NCBI GenBank assembly: GCA_038373885.1
Contig: JAWZYV010012338.1
Span: 186,001-250,000, forward strand
Reading direction: 5' to 3'
Length of the DNA: 64,000 nt
Source of the DNA: Cheiracanthium punctorium
Taxonomy: Eukaryota > Arthropoda > Arachnida > Araneae > Cheiracanthiidae
Made by a program: the position numbers and the translations under genes. The stretch's first letter is position 1. The number at the start of each line of letters is the position of its first letter. A model generated the notes under the pieces. It was not told the DNA's origin. It saw only the letters and a list, made by a program, of their open reading frames with translations, and ran no database searches. Positions 33,043-45,842 of this stretch are shown here, in pieces.

Positions 33043-33818
33043 TTAACCCTTTAACGCGCAGTGTTCCCGTTCTGGGAACACCAAACTCCGACGTTTTGAC
33101 TGTTGCCAGTCACTAAGAATAGATTTGGTTTCTATAAAAATAGTTGCGGGAGACATAGCTCCACGAGAATCCTTTACTTTTTAGCACGTCATTTCCCGTA
33201 AAAAAATGGTTGCCATTTTTTTAACAGCACTGACATCTGCTGAAAAATGGAAGAATGCGAGAACAGCAGGATAGATTGTCCAATGCTGAAAAAGGGCAGC
33301 CGTTGCCATCGATCGACTTAACTACCAGCAAGATGGCGGACGATTGAAACGTTCATCGCCTGCCACAGATCTAGAGACCCTTTTTTGCCGACAGCTGGCT
33401 GTGCGGCACAGCCGGCCTTTTTTCAGCAATGGGCAATCTATCCAGCTGTTCTCGCATTCTTCCATTTTTCAGCAGATGTCAATTCAGCAGATAAAAATAG
33501 TTGCGGGTGACATAGCTCCACGAGAATACTTTACTTTTTAGAATGTCATTTTCCGTAAAAAAATTGTCACGATTATTTTTAACAGCACTGACATCTGCTG
33601 AAAAATGGAAGAATGCGAGAACAGCTGGATAGATTGCCCATTGCTGAAAAAAGGCCGGCTGTGCCGGCACAGCCAGCTGTCGTCAAAAAAGGGTCTCTAG
33701 ATCTATGGCAGGCGATGAACGTTTCGATCGTCCGCCATCTTGCTGGTAGTTAAGTCGATCGATGGCAACGGCTGCCCTTTTTTCAGCATTGGGAAAGGGT
33801 TGCGCCTCAAAGGTTTAA
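33043..33818. mobile_element. piggyBac-like palindromic MITE (family P2)
   Basis: TTAA then CCCTTTAACGCGCAGTG on the left; GCGCCTCAAAGG then TTTAA on the right. Inside, a ~150-bp arm (33270-33420, with GTTGCCATCGATCGACTTAA and CAAGATGGCGGACGAT) is repeated inverted at 33640-33790. A second block (ACATCTGCTGAAAAATGGAA) occurs both direct and inverted. It can form nested hairpins. The right end recurs at 61535-61697. Confidence 0.8.
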
Positions 33819-33829
33819 GTCGTGAAATT

Positions 33830-36420
33830 GTGTTGTCGGTGGCTTAACGTAACACTCCTTTTAAAACACTAAAATAATTTATTTACACAGACAAGCTATA
33901 CATAATATTTACAAGATTCTCGTTGGAAAACGTAATTAACGCAGGCTACTTATTTAACGTATTAATATTATTCGTAGCGTATGATCGTATTTAACGTATT
34001 ACGTAACATCGGCACCCGTGTGGTCCGACTTTTACCTTCTCTTCTCTTCTTCTGAGCAGAATAAAAAAAAATCTGGAGTGGCTCCACTCGACTTTCCGAA
34101 CACTTACGACACACATTAACAAGCATTTAAATAAATTTTAAATGATCACTCTCAAAAAAACACTCTATGAAAAATCACTCTCAAAATTTCCAAAAGTCAC
34201 TGTTTGTCACCGTTGGTGGTGGTAAATTCACTGTTTTTCAGTGACCCATTGGAAATTATCGAGAAATCGTCTCATAACTGTTTATTTCCACTGGTTTATA
34301 TTAATATAATTTAGCAAAATTTTATTAAAAAGCAATTTTGCGTATAGTTATAAAACTATGTGTAATTCTGAGAATTTATTTTATTCAAGCATTTCAACGA
34401 CTTTACCCCGAAAAAATAAATCCTGAATTATTGCGGTATGAGTACCAATACACATGATTACGATTAAAAGTCCACATATAATTTATAAAAATAATTTATC
34501 CTGTGAAACATTATCCATATTTTAAACAAGTACAAACAAAACATTATTGAGACTCTCGAGAATCATCATCGATTTTTACTTTCTGACACAAAACGAAGCT
34601 ACCATTCGCTCTGCGTAGCATTGCATAGGGTGAGTGTCACGTAGAAGCACGAGCCTTCGCATACTAAAGCTCAGACCCACATTTCAAGGCCTCTTTCACT
34701 AAGATTGTCCCTTACCCCTTTCCGTACAGATATGAATTCATATCTCTATGCGCCTTCCATAGAAAAGTGATAACGATTTTTAGTCTTAAAAAAGATTGAG
34801 TTGAGGGAAAATCCCATCACAATCCGACAATCCGTATTCAATACTGAGAGTGCAAGTAGACTTGTGGTAAAATAAGCCAGTAAATCATAATTGGGTTTCC
34901 TATTGCTTCTTTTATGAGAACTTCTCAAAGAGTAGGCATATACTAGTGAGCGCATCACCATTCAAAAGCCGTTGGAAAGTTCATGACAAAATCGAAGAAT
35001 AAACCATGTGACTTGCACTTGTGGCATGGAAATGCGCAAAGAAGCTAGACTTGTGTTTAATCGTTCCATTAGTCGACTGGTAAGTATAAACTACAAGGGA
35101 AATTTACTGTCGAGATACGCATTACAAACATTCTTGGCAAAAAGAAATATTTCCAAGGCTTAATGGATGTGAATACTTACATTGGAATATTCGTAATTTA
35201 TAGAAAGTGCAGTTTTAAAAAATGAAAGAATCACTCTTCTGTGAAATGTTATTACAGAAACCTTCACAAAAGGATTTGCATCTATATGCAGAGCAGCCAT
35301 GTACTGTTTGACTACCGATTAGGCAGAAATGTAAACATCCAGTTTAGAGGCGGAAGTAGGTATGTCCATTATTTGTTGGGGGTGCCAGTCAGATGTGCGC
35401 TTGCCAGAAAATGATTCAGATGCAGTTTTCAAGAAATAACGATTTGTTTACTGCGATGATATTTTTTTAAACTTACAATGAATAAGTTTATGTATTTAAA
35501 ACAACGCAAACGAGATTCCTGATTTGTAATATTAATAGTAAAGTATCTCCAATGAATCCCTCCTTAACCAGTTCATTTGGAATCATCTTTACAGACAGCT
35601 TGCCAATATTCTACGTGAACCGCAGTCGAACAGTACCATTTTTTCTTAAAAACTGAACGATGAAAACGGAAATGAGCGCGCAGGATAGAAATGCTACACA
35701 GAAAATTCAGGCGAATTGGATGGACAAATTCGGGATTTTGTGATAAGTTGAGACAAGTTAGGGTTACCAAAGCGTGTGATCTCTTTCTTATATCTACTCT
35801 ATGATTCTAGTCTCTCCCAAAATTTTTCATTTGTTAAGAAAATAACACGCAGTTTCAATGTTGCCAGGACAGGAAGTCCTACTCAGAATTCTCATTCTGA
35901 ATTCAGAATATCCGATTTTATCTATGCAGACTTTCGATATTTTAGAATCAAAAACTCTCTAAATATCGAGTAGATAACAGTGGAATAAAAAAGTACGGAA
36001 AATACCTAAAAACTAATGAAATGTTGTAAAATCACTGAAGAAAGAACGGACATCTGAATTTTTCATCAGAAATCACTGCAACAGTGACATCTGGTCATCC
36101 TGCATAACCGAACCGAACCGAAGTGGGTTTTTAAGGCATTTCCGTAGCAGTAGGCTTTAACGTCCAGTGTGTATTTTTGAGTGTGTTATGGAATCTTGTC
36201 GTACCAACCCCTAACTGACGACCGGGGTAGATGTATTGGTTACGGTTCGTTGGACTGCGGCTCGGGTAGCTAGTAGTAGGGAGACTGAATTGACTGTATT
36301 GGCTCTCACTGCATTTTCATTTTTATTTAAATAAATAAATAATTATTTAAAGTGGTATCTATCATTTTTTAATAAATTTGCATAAAGTTCATTTTTATCA
36401 TTTATATGAACTATAAAATT
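33830..36420. other. 2.6 kb without a recognisable gene
   Basis: Unassigned sequence between the piggyBac-like palindrome and a hAT MITE, inside the span bracketed by the Tc1-like ends. Small ORFs have no recognisable domain. A repeated 'accgaaccgaaccga' near 36110 is the only visible short repeat. Confidence 0.4.
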
Positions 36421-36430
36421 TATTGTTAGT

Positions 36431-36577
36431 CAAGGGTGTAGCCCGGGCTTTCAAAAGGGGGGGGCAAGAAAAGGATACCATGGACTCCAACTGCTCCTCC
36501 CCCCGGTTTGTCATAATCAGACCCTATGACTAGCTCATTTTAGGGGGCAGATGCTCCCCCCCCTGGCTACGCCCATA
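36431..36577. mobile_element. hAT MITE (family H1), copy 1
   Basis: It starts CAAGGGTGTAGCCCGGG and ends CCCTGGCTACGCCCATA. TTGTTAGT flanks it on both sides (36423-36430, 36578-36585). The interior, with 'gtttgtcataatcagaccct' and 'agctcattttaggggg', is the reverse of the copy at 40745-40894. Confidence 0.88.
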
Positions 36578-36649
36578 TTGTTAGTGTCATTTTTTTAAAA
36601 GTTGTGCCTCGAAAAACATGCTGTTCCTTAACTTTTGGAGGCCAGTGTA

Positions 36650-39230
36650 TGTATAACCCTTTGTATCACCGTTTTGCAGATCTGCAACATACCAATTAAA
36701 GATGCATAAATGAATCACGGTGTATTAAAAAATATTTGAATGACTGTTTTTATCGTAAATGACGTGACATAAAATAATAATTAAAATATCTGAAAAGTTT
36801 GGGATATTTAATTAATATTGTTATAATAAACTTATTTTGTCTTTCAGTAGTCGCACTGTTATTGCAGCACTTATAGTGTCTTTTCGTAGGTCAACTTTAC
36901 AGGAATGCTAATTATTGTTTAAAAGGCTCTCAGCTTAAACTGTTCACAAGCACTTCAGTAACACTTTCGTGCACTACCAATATATTTTCGAGTATACGAA
37001 AATAAAACCAATCGTTTTACTGAACTCTACAGCTAACACATTTTGGTCTATAACTTTTGCATGAATTACAAAACTGGAAATTAAAAACTTTCAATCTTTT
37101 AAAAACTAATCAATTAAAAACTTACCAATTAAAACAAATCATTCAAAACAAATCAATTAAAAACTTATAATCTGTTTCTACACATTGCGCAAAAAGAATA
37201 TTAAAAAATTACAGTTAATGATATAGAAATGATTAAAATCAACGTTAATTCATGTAAATGAAACAGAATGACCAAAGATATGGTTGGAAAAATATCGATT
37301 TTCCCAATAATGTCTCATCTATCAATAAAAAATTTCAAGAATAGAAGGTGTATAGCTTTCAGCTTAAAAAAAAACAAACAAAACAAACGAATAATGCCAA
37401 AATACCATGAAGGGAAAAAAAGGAATGCAGGTATATATTGCCAAAGATTATTGAGCAACAAGATGGATGCACAAGTTCTTTTAGGGCCACCGTCCGATTC
37501 GATTGCGAATGAAAAAGTAAAACGGATTCGAACATTAATTATTACCTAGTGTGAAGGCCCAGGCTTGGATGATTGATGAATCTCTTACCCTCAATTGACC
37601 CATCGCAATCGATTCGAGTGGCGCGATGTTTCTGAGGTGACACTCGTGTGCGTTGTCAACAAACACAAGCCCCCCTTTTCAAGAACTCTCATTGGCTCCT
37701 CTTAAACACACCTCCCACGTCACGGGACACACCTTCAGTGCGTTTGTATTTATTTTGTTTTTGTTGACATTGGATGCGATGTTCGATAATTACAGCTTTT
37801 TTTTTTTTTTTCCAATGGATCAAAACTAGAGAACTTATATTTAAGACTGTTTTGACAGTCTTAAATATCAAAGTCCAAAGTGGTACTTTGATGAGCAAGT
37901 AGTTTGTCTCTTTTTTGTCTTTTTCAGCAGAACATTTCTCTGAATTTTCATTATTATAAAATTTTATAGTTATTTTTGTCCCATAAATGAAATTACAAAC
38001 AAACGTAATTAGAAAAAACATTAATTAGAGTTATAGTAATTTCTGTACCTTTACGTCAAAGTAAAAAGATTACAAAAAAACTAATAGAATTTATTCAAAC
38101 TTTATATATGACGATATCAGGGGTCGCGCTGTCGATCACCTCGCAAACGTCGGAAATTGCGAATATAAAATTAGTTTGGCGGAAGAAAATACGTTTTGGC
38201 AAAAATATTGGCAATTGCTTTTCTTAATGATGTCCAGAAAAATCTAATTTGGTGAATGAATTGGCGAAATGTTAAAAAGAGCCAGCGCAACCCCTGCTGA
38301 GTGCGCAGGCTGAGAATGATGAGTGCGCATCATATCGTCGCTAAATATGATGAAGATAGCATAGTTGTAGTGTGTGGTGGACAAATTCAAGACACAGTCG
38401 TGGGTGACATTATTTTATTCCGACGTCCAGCTTACACAGCCTTTTCTGAAAATACAAAAACATATGAATTAAGATAAGAATCCCTTTTTACTCGTTGCAC
38501 CGGACCGCCTTAAAAATACTATGCCACCTGACCTCTAAGACGGAAACTTCGCTTGCCAGTGGAGGCGATACGTAACACTATGTAACTTACAACCTAGTTA
38601 ATTGGTTTAGCTTGTCTGACGTTTGCACCGAAGATGAGGCGTGGGATGGGGAGGATTTTAAATTTCTAATGTTTATTTTCTATTTAGTCGGTTGCTACTA
38701 GAGCCTGACTGAAGGATACGGATGGCCTAGGCCTAGCGCTTCCTTTTGCTTCTTTGGCCGTAGGACTAGAGCTGCCCTATGCAGACATACCTTGTTGATC
38801 TATATAATCACAGGGGGAAAATATTTGTTCGCAGTAGCATTTATAAGTGGAGAGGAGGTTAGAAACATCTCTTTCCCAAAAATTTTTAATGCGCAAAAGC
38901 TATGATTCAAATGACGTAATCTTCTACAATAGAATATGTTTCAGACCTCAACATGATGCTTGTTCTACCCTGAATACAATATAAGCAAACACTTTCGCAA
39001 GACAGAATGTATTTTACAAGTGCAGCAGATTATTTATTGTTGTTTTTCATATAAACCAAAAATACAGCGTAAAGTAAGCTTAAAAAAAAAAAAAAAAACC
39101 TGGATATGTGAAGTGAGTATCATCTAATATAGTTAAGAAACATCTCTTATAAAACAGCTTTGATACACTACAAGCCGCTTTAAAATCAGCTCATCCGTTT
39201 AGGAACTACGATGCCAAGTCAGAGGTTTTA
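36650..39230. other. Gene-free AT-rich stretch
   Basis: No convincing coding region. A GC-richer patch at about 37550-37740 (with CACGTCACGGG) could be regulatory or the end of an unseen transcript, but nothing in it is diagnostic. A T-run lies at 37798-37811 and an A-run near 39085. Confidence 0.4.
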
Positions 39231-39240
39231 AACGAGGTTC

Positions 39241-39415
39241 CAGGCCCTAATTACCGAATAGGCCCCCGAGGCCTGGGCCTATAGTAAACAAATTCTGGGG
39301 GCCTTAAAACTGCAATATTTGTTATTTACACTAGTACAATGGAATAAGAGTAGGCGGGAGGAAACCTCGAAATGACATCAGGCTTATAGTATCAGAGAAT
39401 GTTAATCAGGCCCTG
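39241..39415. mobile_element. hAT MITE (family H2), 175 bp
   Basis: It starts CAGGCCCTAATTACC and ends GTTAATCAGGCCCTG. Flanks are cgaggttc (39233-39240) and cgaggtcc (39416-39423), seven of eight matching. A similar right end, GGAAATCAGGCCCTG, occurs at about 41498-41512 without a visible partner. Confidence 0.8.
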
Positions 39416-40207
39416 CGAGGTCCGTATATATAGTTAGGGGTCCCCACCCTGCTAAATTCCTTCCCAACCTGCCTTTGATACATGCAAGGTGTATTCCCAC
39501 CAGTCTTTGATGTGTTGAGTACAGATTCCCAACGGGGTTGTTGAGTACTGCACTAGACTTCCTTGATACAAGAAAATTGCGCCAAAACATACATCAGAAA
39601 ATAACGTCGCTTACTTGATAGAGCTGTTTAAAATGTTTAATGAAGTTAATATACGGTTTCAAGATGAAGATTTGAATTCAATTAAAAGAACAAATGTCAT
39701 AGCTGCTTTTGCGGGAAAACTTCTATTCAGATAAAATCTAAGAGTGAAAAGATGTTTGTTTGTGGGATTAGCTACGAGTGGGCTCTAGGCAGAGGGGTAG
39801 GGTGCTCTCCGTGGGGGGAGGGTCTGTTTTATTTTTTTTTCCATGTACTTATCGCATTTATTCATATAAAAGCCTAACTTGCAGTATTGCACTGCTCCCA
39901 GACCGCAGTGTGTTGTTTTCTTTTTCTTTTTGCTTCTCCGTGTGCATATGCATGAATCGAATGTTCTGGAAAAGTTTTTCGAATTCCGCTTTTCTCTCTT
40001 CTGACACACGTAATAACTTAACGGCTAAATTTGACTTCGTGACATATCCCCCTGTGCAACTTTGAATGTAGCACTCAGTAGTGAGTTAGCGAGCAGAGTA
40101 GAGCTTCGTTGGAGGTTTGGACAAGTACTTGCCCTTTGGGGCTTGTGCCTCAGTCCGTGTCCATAATGTATTCTAATATAATGTCAAAATATGTAGTTGT
40201 TCCTTAA

Positions 40208-40345
40208 TTCAATTTTGTCTGGAGTTTTGGTAGGTTTTCTCCAGATGTTACGTGAATACGTGTTAGAACCTCTTAGAAAGTCCGCCTACCAAGACATTCC
40301 TCATCTTAGGCAGATACCCCTCGCGCAGGTTTGCCTTAATCACAC
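40208..40345 (+). mobile_element. SINE family A, 5'-truncated copy
   Basis: The body from TCTGGAGTTTTGGTAGGTTT to CGCGCAGGTTTGCCTTAA matches the body of the 1490-1708 SINE. The tRNA-like head is missing. Confidence 0.82.
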
Positions 40346-40744
40346 GCAAACCCATAATTCAATATTGATTTTGTGCAATTTAACCAAGAAGCCTATATTT
40401 TGATCGTGCAAATAAAAAATGGTCATTATCGTCAGTTATCTGTTTTCGTCTGTGATTCAATAGAGTGCATTTTTAAGCGTCTTCATCAATAAAGTTCGGA
40501 AGTGATGTTTTGTTTAGTGCAAGAACTTATCCCTTTTTTTGTATGTTGATGATCGTCATTTTTTCCTTCAATAAAGTGTTTACTTTGTGCCCAAGTATTC
40601 TAAGTACATGTGTAAAAAAAAAAAAAAAAAGGAAAATACGTAAACAGGGAAAAACCCCGTCCACTTCCTGGGTACGGCCTTGAATGCTTATATCAGAGCA
40701 TTTATTTATAAGGAAATGGATCTTCTCTTCACTTAGGAAGGCAT

Positions 40745-40894
40745 CATGGACGTAGCCAGCGAGGAGCAGGGTGGGGCAGCTGCCCCCCCCTAAAATGAGC
40801 TAGTAATAGGGTCTGATTATGACAAACCGGGCATTCTCCGGTTAGACTCATGTCCTGCCCCCCCCCCCTAATGAAAATCCTGGCTACGCCCTTG
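40745..40894. mobile_element. hAT MITE (family H1), copy 2
   Basis: It starts CATGGACGTAGCCAGC and ends CCTGGCTACGCCCTTG. GAAGGCAT flanks it exactly on both sides (40737-40744, 40895-40902). It lies in the opposite orientation to the copy at 36431-36577. Confidence 0.92.
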
Positions 40895-41157
40895 GAAGGC
40901 ATTGCCTTTTACTAAATCCGATTGAAAATCAGCTCTTTGGTTTCCTCGCGATCAGCAAAAATCTCTACATAGACCACGCTTAAATGATAAGTTTCCGCTG
41001 AATAATTGCCCGAGACTCTACTGTTTAGCTAAGAAAATATGGTGTGCATATAATGCTAGGGCTATGAAATAGTAGCAATTTATACTATTATTTTTCATAA
41101 AATTAGTTTCTCTGTCTGTTATTTTAAATTAAAATCGAAATTTACAAATTTTTAAAC

Positions 41158-41437
41158 TTAACCCATGTATGCTTAGTGTCCCTTTTGGGACGGCATTTTC
41201 GTGATCAGTCGAAAACGTTATTTATTTTTCCTAGCCTTTATTTACGAGTATTGACCCTCAACTCCACAAAATATTTTAGCATGACCTAGTAGAATGTTGA
41301 CATTTCAATTTTTATACATAATGATTTTAAAAGAAATTATCCCTTGTTCAAGAAGTTGACATCAGAAATTTATCTGTTATTGCTGGTATTAGCAAAAATC
41401 GAAGAAAGTCGCAAAAAATATCTAGGCACAAATGGAA
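41158..41437. mobile_element. piggyBac-like MITE (family P1), copy 3, inverted
   Basis: TTAA then CCCATGTATGCTTAGTGTCC; the far end 'taggcacaaatgg' has lost its TTAA. The interior is the reverse complement of 16942-17225. Confidence 0.82.
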
Positions 41438-41519
41438 GAACAATTTTGGTGCTCGCCTTTTTGTTAGGGGCCCGGGCGCTTGACCTGAATGCCTTCCCGG
41501 AAATCAGGCCCTGACTAAA

Positions 41520-44500
41520 TTACCAAGGTCTGAACCTAAGTAACTAAGAATCTATGGAGCTTACTCTAGTCAGATCCTGATGTGCGTAACAGTTTTGTTT
41601 TCTTATCTGAAAGCTGATAGAGCTTGTTGAATATTTCAAGGTTGTGACCTGACTGACCGTTGTAGTTCTGTTTTACTATCGAGATAATTCAACGAATCCC
41701 GTCATTAAAGGGATTTAATGATTTTTTTTTTTGTGTGTGGAGTGGGGGGAGTGTATGGTCAGTCGTTAGGTTGCTCGAAACATTGCGGCTAAATAACCTA
41801 ATGCACATCAGCAAAACTTAATAGAGGTAGGTTCATTTGCAAAGCAATCTGCTTACTTAATGGGATATTCATGAAAATATTTATTACAATTGTGGTATGT
41901 CTGTAAAAATTGTTGTAACTTTCATTACAAATATAAAAATTGCGTTAGCTTATTATAAATATATATATATACTATGTTCGGCTATCCTGTGAAACCCGGA
42001 AAATCTAAAATATTGAAAATTACAGCCATTCATTATGCTTTACAAGTGTTTCGTGAATTTAAAATGCATTAAAATTGCATGCAAAATATATTTAATGAAG
42101 TAAAAAGATACCCTTTGTGGAAGAAAAAAAAATATTAAAGTACAATTCTTCTGCGAAAAATGTGATTTAGTTTAATATATTCTGGAATCGTTATCGGTAA
42201 ATATTTTTATTATTCACTGTCGTACCTCAGTGCTAACTGTGACAAAGAAATGAAAAAGCAGGTGCTCATAATGACTATTGACTTTTCGTTCTTTTTAACT
42301 ACCAGGTTCGAACATCTGTTCCGAGTATTGGTGACGCAGTATCAGAAGACCCCGTTGAAACCCTTCAGTTAAGGAAAAAGGTGGGGGGAAAACAATAAAC
42401 CAATAAACCAGAAAAAAAATAATAACTCACACATACGATTTGGTGAGTTAATTGATATAGATTCAAAACTGAACGAGGTCTAGTATTTATGCGTTCGCGT
42501 GGTTTGGAGCCATCATGAAGCATTATGGAATTGATCACGAAGAACGTTAGAGAAAACTAAAAACATAGTTAACAATTTTCTGGGTTGGAATAGGAAAGAA
42601 AAACAAATAAAGCAAAGAGATTTGATTATTCAAACACTAACAAGGATAAACACTAACTATATGTGTACACTTATTTACTTTATTGAATGACACCTATAGG
42701 ACTTTTCACATTTTGAACATACCAAATTCAGGAAAAAAGTCATAAACATGTTTATCTCAGTCGAACAGGACTTCTGTAGAATGTTGGGTGCATATTTACA
42801 CATTTTTCTATTTGTTTTGCACATGCCTCTGACATCATAATTTGTTTTCGAATCATTTTCTTTATAGCTAAGTTGAGTCCTTAAGTCCTTGACACAGAAA
42901 CTAAAAGCAAGGCAAAGAGGAAGTGGATGCTTTTAAGAATTATCGAATCTTTACAAAAGCAAAAAATATCGACAGTAATGTGAATTATTTCACAGATACA
43001 TCATTTTTGACCACTGGGGGATCTATCAACTAAGGTACCTCTTTTGCAGCTGATTTTAGCGTGAGAAAAAGACACGGTGCGTACATTATATGTCAATAAG
43101 AAACTCTTCAATTTCAAAACATACCTCTGAATTTGCAAACAAAAGTCTATCTAGATTAATTTTTATTTCAGCCCCGATGAAAGAGTTAAGTCTCCAGAGA
43201 CATCGGTGGTAAAGCTTCTTCTCTTAATGCTGCCTTCATAATATATGAATTTATGTGTATATAGCTCTATTTACAAGGCTGCTGAACTTACCAGAGTTAA
43301 GGCAAAGAAACAGATGCCTTTAAGAATAATTTGACAATTTTGCCCAACATCTAATATTGACATTGACGTGAATAACTTCGTCAATTAAGTTTTTGGGATC
43401 TATCAAAAGAGACATCTCTTCAAAAACTATTTTGATTTCATAGACATAAAAAGATACAGTGCCATATTACCTGCCAAGAAGTGTTTGTTAAAAAATATAT
43501 TTTTTAATTCGCGAAAGGAAGGTCAATTACCAAGTCGAACGGAGGAAAAGCCTTATCATCGGAGCTATTAAAGGTAAATATTCTTTTAATAATCTTGTTA
43601 ATTTCGCGCTTTTGAAACAGATATATTCGTACTGATTTATTTAGTAATTTACGGAATTTTTATATTATTTTACTGATGTTCGGATAAGTTCATAAGAGGT
43701 GTTTCTTCTTATGTTCATTTCTTGATGACTTAACTAAGAAAAAGTTTTGGGAGGTAGTGAGAGGAGCTAAATTTCCATTACACGCTTTAAAATAATTACA
43801 TTATCTACAGGAATTCATGAGGAATACGGCTAGAGAGAAATGTAGCGCCCCCTATACAGTTACGCCAATGTAGAAAGCTTTCTTTTCAAAATTTGACCCA
43901 GCAGTTTGATGAAAATTGAGAATCTATAAAATTTAAATATTGCATACCTATCATTTTTCAAATTGGTTTTATCCCCTTGCAATGAGGGATGTAATTTCTA
44001 CAGGGGGGGGGAGGCAGAATTTATTCTATTTTTATTTATTTATTTTTGTAGATATTTTTGTATTTATTTTTGTAGATTTTAACAAGCGCATTTTTACGTA
44101 TTTTTTTTTACACTTACATCATAACAACACATGAAAGGGATCATAATAACTTTTTAAAATATCTTTTTAAATTCATTGCCATTACATGCATCTTCCAGTT
44201 GTTGTAATCACGGATGTAGATCTCATTCAGTAAGTACAGTTGCTTTTATGTAAAGGACATTTTTAACCAGTCTTTTCACTTTTAAATGAACAATATTAGA
44301 TAAACATAAATTTATTAGGAGAACCAAAGAATGATATTGTCTTTTATACATAAAATTCAAAAAAATAAATTATTAACAAGTTTCTAAGTACAAAAGGCTG
44401 AGTCTAAGCATAAGATTCATATTTGTTACATTTTCGAGTAATAATGTTATAGATAATACTTTTTTTTATGAAAGATGGCAATCGTTACTCTCTTTTTTTC
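41520..44500. other. Gene-free stretch
   Basis: About 3 kb of AT-rich sequence. An (AT)n run lies near 41960, and related ~200-bp phrases recur at 43010-43080 and 43380-43450 ('gggatctatcaa..gagacatctctt'). No protein was recognised. Confidence 0.4.
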
Positions 44501-44509
44501 ACATCCATC

Positions 44510-44720
44510 CTTCTTCAGGACGATTTTCAAAACATTCTGAAATTTATTTTTAGGTATTTGTGACAGTTGCATTTTACAGCAAGAATTTTATGGATACCTC
44601 TTTTTCATTGAGATCACGCTGGATATATTAAAAGAACTTTTTGGCCCCTATTCGCCACAGGTAAGGAATTTTGGTAAAATATGTTTAATCTAGCACATGT
44701 TAAAAAAGTCATGGATATAA
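44510..44720 (+). repeat. Dispersed repeat (family R), copy 2
   Basis: It shares TTTTACAGCAAGAATTTTAT and the following 'cctctttt..attgagatca' and 'aatctagcac' phrases with 15870-16160. Confidence 0.6.
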
Positions 44721-45314
44721 CAAGTTTCGCATCAATGAGGTGCTGATACACGAAGAAAACGATATTGCTTTCCTTGAATACTTATGATGCAGAAGACTTA
44801 AAACTAATATCATAATGTTTTATGCATTGGCGTAACTAGAAGGCTAACCTTTAGCCATCCCACAGAAAAATTATATTTTATGAATAAGGGATTAAGACCT
44901 CAGTGATTTGAGTCACTTCCTAACACATCATCCAGTCACGCCAATAGTTCAATGTAGGGGTAGAAATTAGAATATTTAGTCAGTGGTTCGAAAGACCATT
45001 GACTCCATGATTTCCCCTTCTGTATACATGATTTTAATAAAAGGAAACAGAAGAAATATATGAGCGATATCCGTTAAGAACTGAATTAAAAATGTAAATA
45101 CTTGGTATAAAAATATTAAATAAATCAATTTATATGACAAGCTTTAGTAAAATTAGATGACATGTATTGTGGAAATCAATGAGGAACGCTTGCAAGAAAA
45201 AAAGGCAAATAAAACGTTACTGGTACGACAGATCAACAAATTTTGAATTCTACTGGCCCATTACATATTTTAGGGGTGGCGGACCAACGGGCCACCCTCA
45301 AATTCGAGCCCTAG

Positions 45315-45593
45315 CAGGGGTCGATGCAGACAAAAATCGGGTCCGTTTTGCGGCTCCTTCACAAAATTACAATCGATTGAAACGGACCCTTCACAAAAAT
45401 ACAATCGATTAAAACGGCACTTCATTGGCATTTTGCCCTAAATTTTAAACCGTTTTATCAATTGTTTTAACAAAAAAGGTGACTTTAATTAAAAATTGGC
45501 ATGAAAATTCACAAAAATAAGCGTTGAAATTCACAAAAGTAAGCAATTTTCACAAAAATGGGGCCCTGGAAATAACTCCATGCATGACCCTTG
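45315..45593. mobile_element. Dispersed ~280-bp repeat (family Q), copy 2
   Basis: It starts CAGGGGTCGATGCAGACAAA and ends CATGCATGACCCTTG, an imperfect inverted pair. It is similar along its length to 7924-8172. The ends look hAT-like, but no 8-bp duplication was found. Confidence 0.6.
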
Positions 45594-45842
45594 CAAAGTT
45601 ATACAGAGTGTCCCAAAAAGGTGGTCACGGGCTTTAATACTCTTTATCTATTAGAGATAAGTGGGCAGATAAACTGAAAAAAATGTTCAATATAAGCTCG
45701 GAAATAAGACTCTCGTTAAGAAAAAATTTGTTTCGTTCATTTACAAAAAGTTACACTTTTTAAGTTTGTATACGATTGCCCCGTACAAAAAAAAAAAAAA
45801 AAAAAGTATAAAAGAAGAAAATCTGAAACCCTTTCAGATTTT

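Larger units (their letters stand above)
28915..36645 (-). mobile_element. Decayed Tc1-like element, expanded by nested insertions
   Basis: The left end has GCCTCCAAAAGTTAAGGGAC (from about 28912). The right end has its inverted match CCTTAACTTTTGGAGGCCAG (about 36627-36646). A broken Tc1-like transposase lies on the minus strand. The span is 7.7 kb because a hAT element (29663-32260), a piggyBac-like palindrome (33043-33818), a hAT MITE (36431-36577) and further unidentified sequence lie inside it. That the two ends belong to one element is inferred from orientation and order. Confidence 0.65.

Noticed and set aside
33840..34120. LTR remnant suggested by 'cgtaacac' and 'tacgtaacatcggca' phrases
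   Set aside because: No matching second LTR, primer-binding site or gag/pol fragment could be found.
37268..37549. 93-aa plus-strand frame
   Set aside because: Lysine-rich because of AT composition; no domain and no supporting gene structure.
39241..41512. A 2.3-kb hAT element from CAGGCCC at 39241 to AATCAGGCCCTG at 41512
   Set aside because: The flanks of those two ends do not match, whereas the end at 39415 has a 7/8 duplication with 39233-39240.
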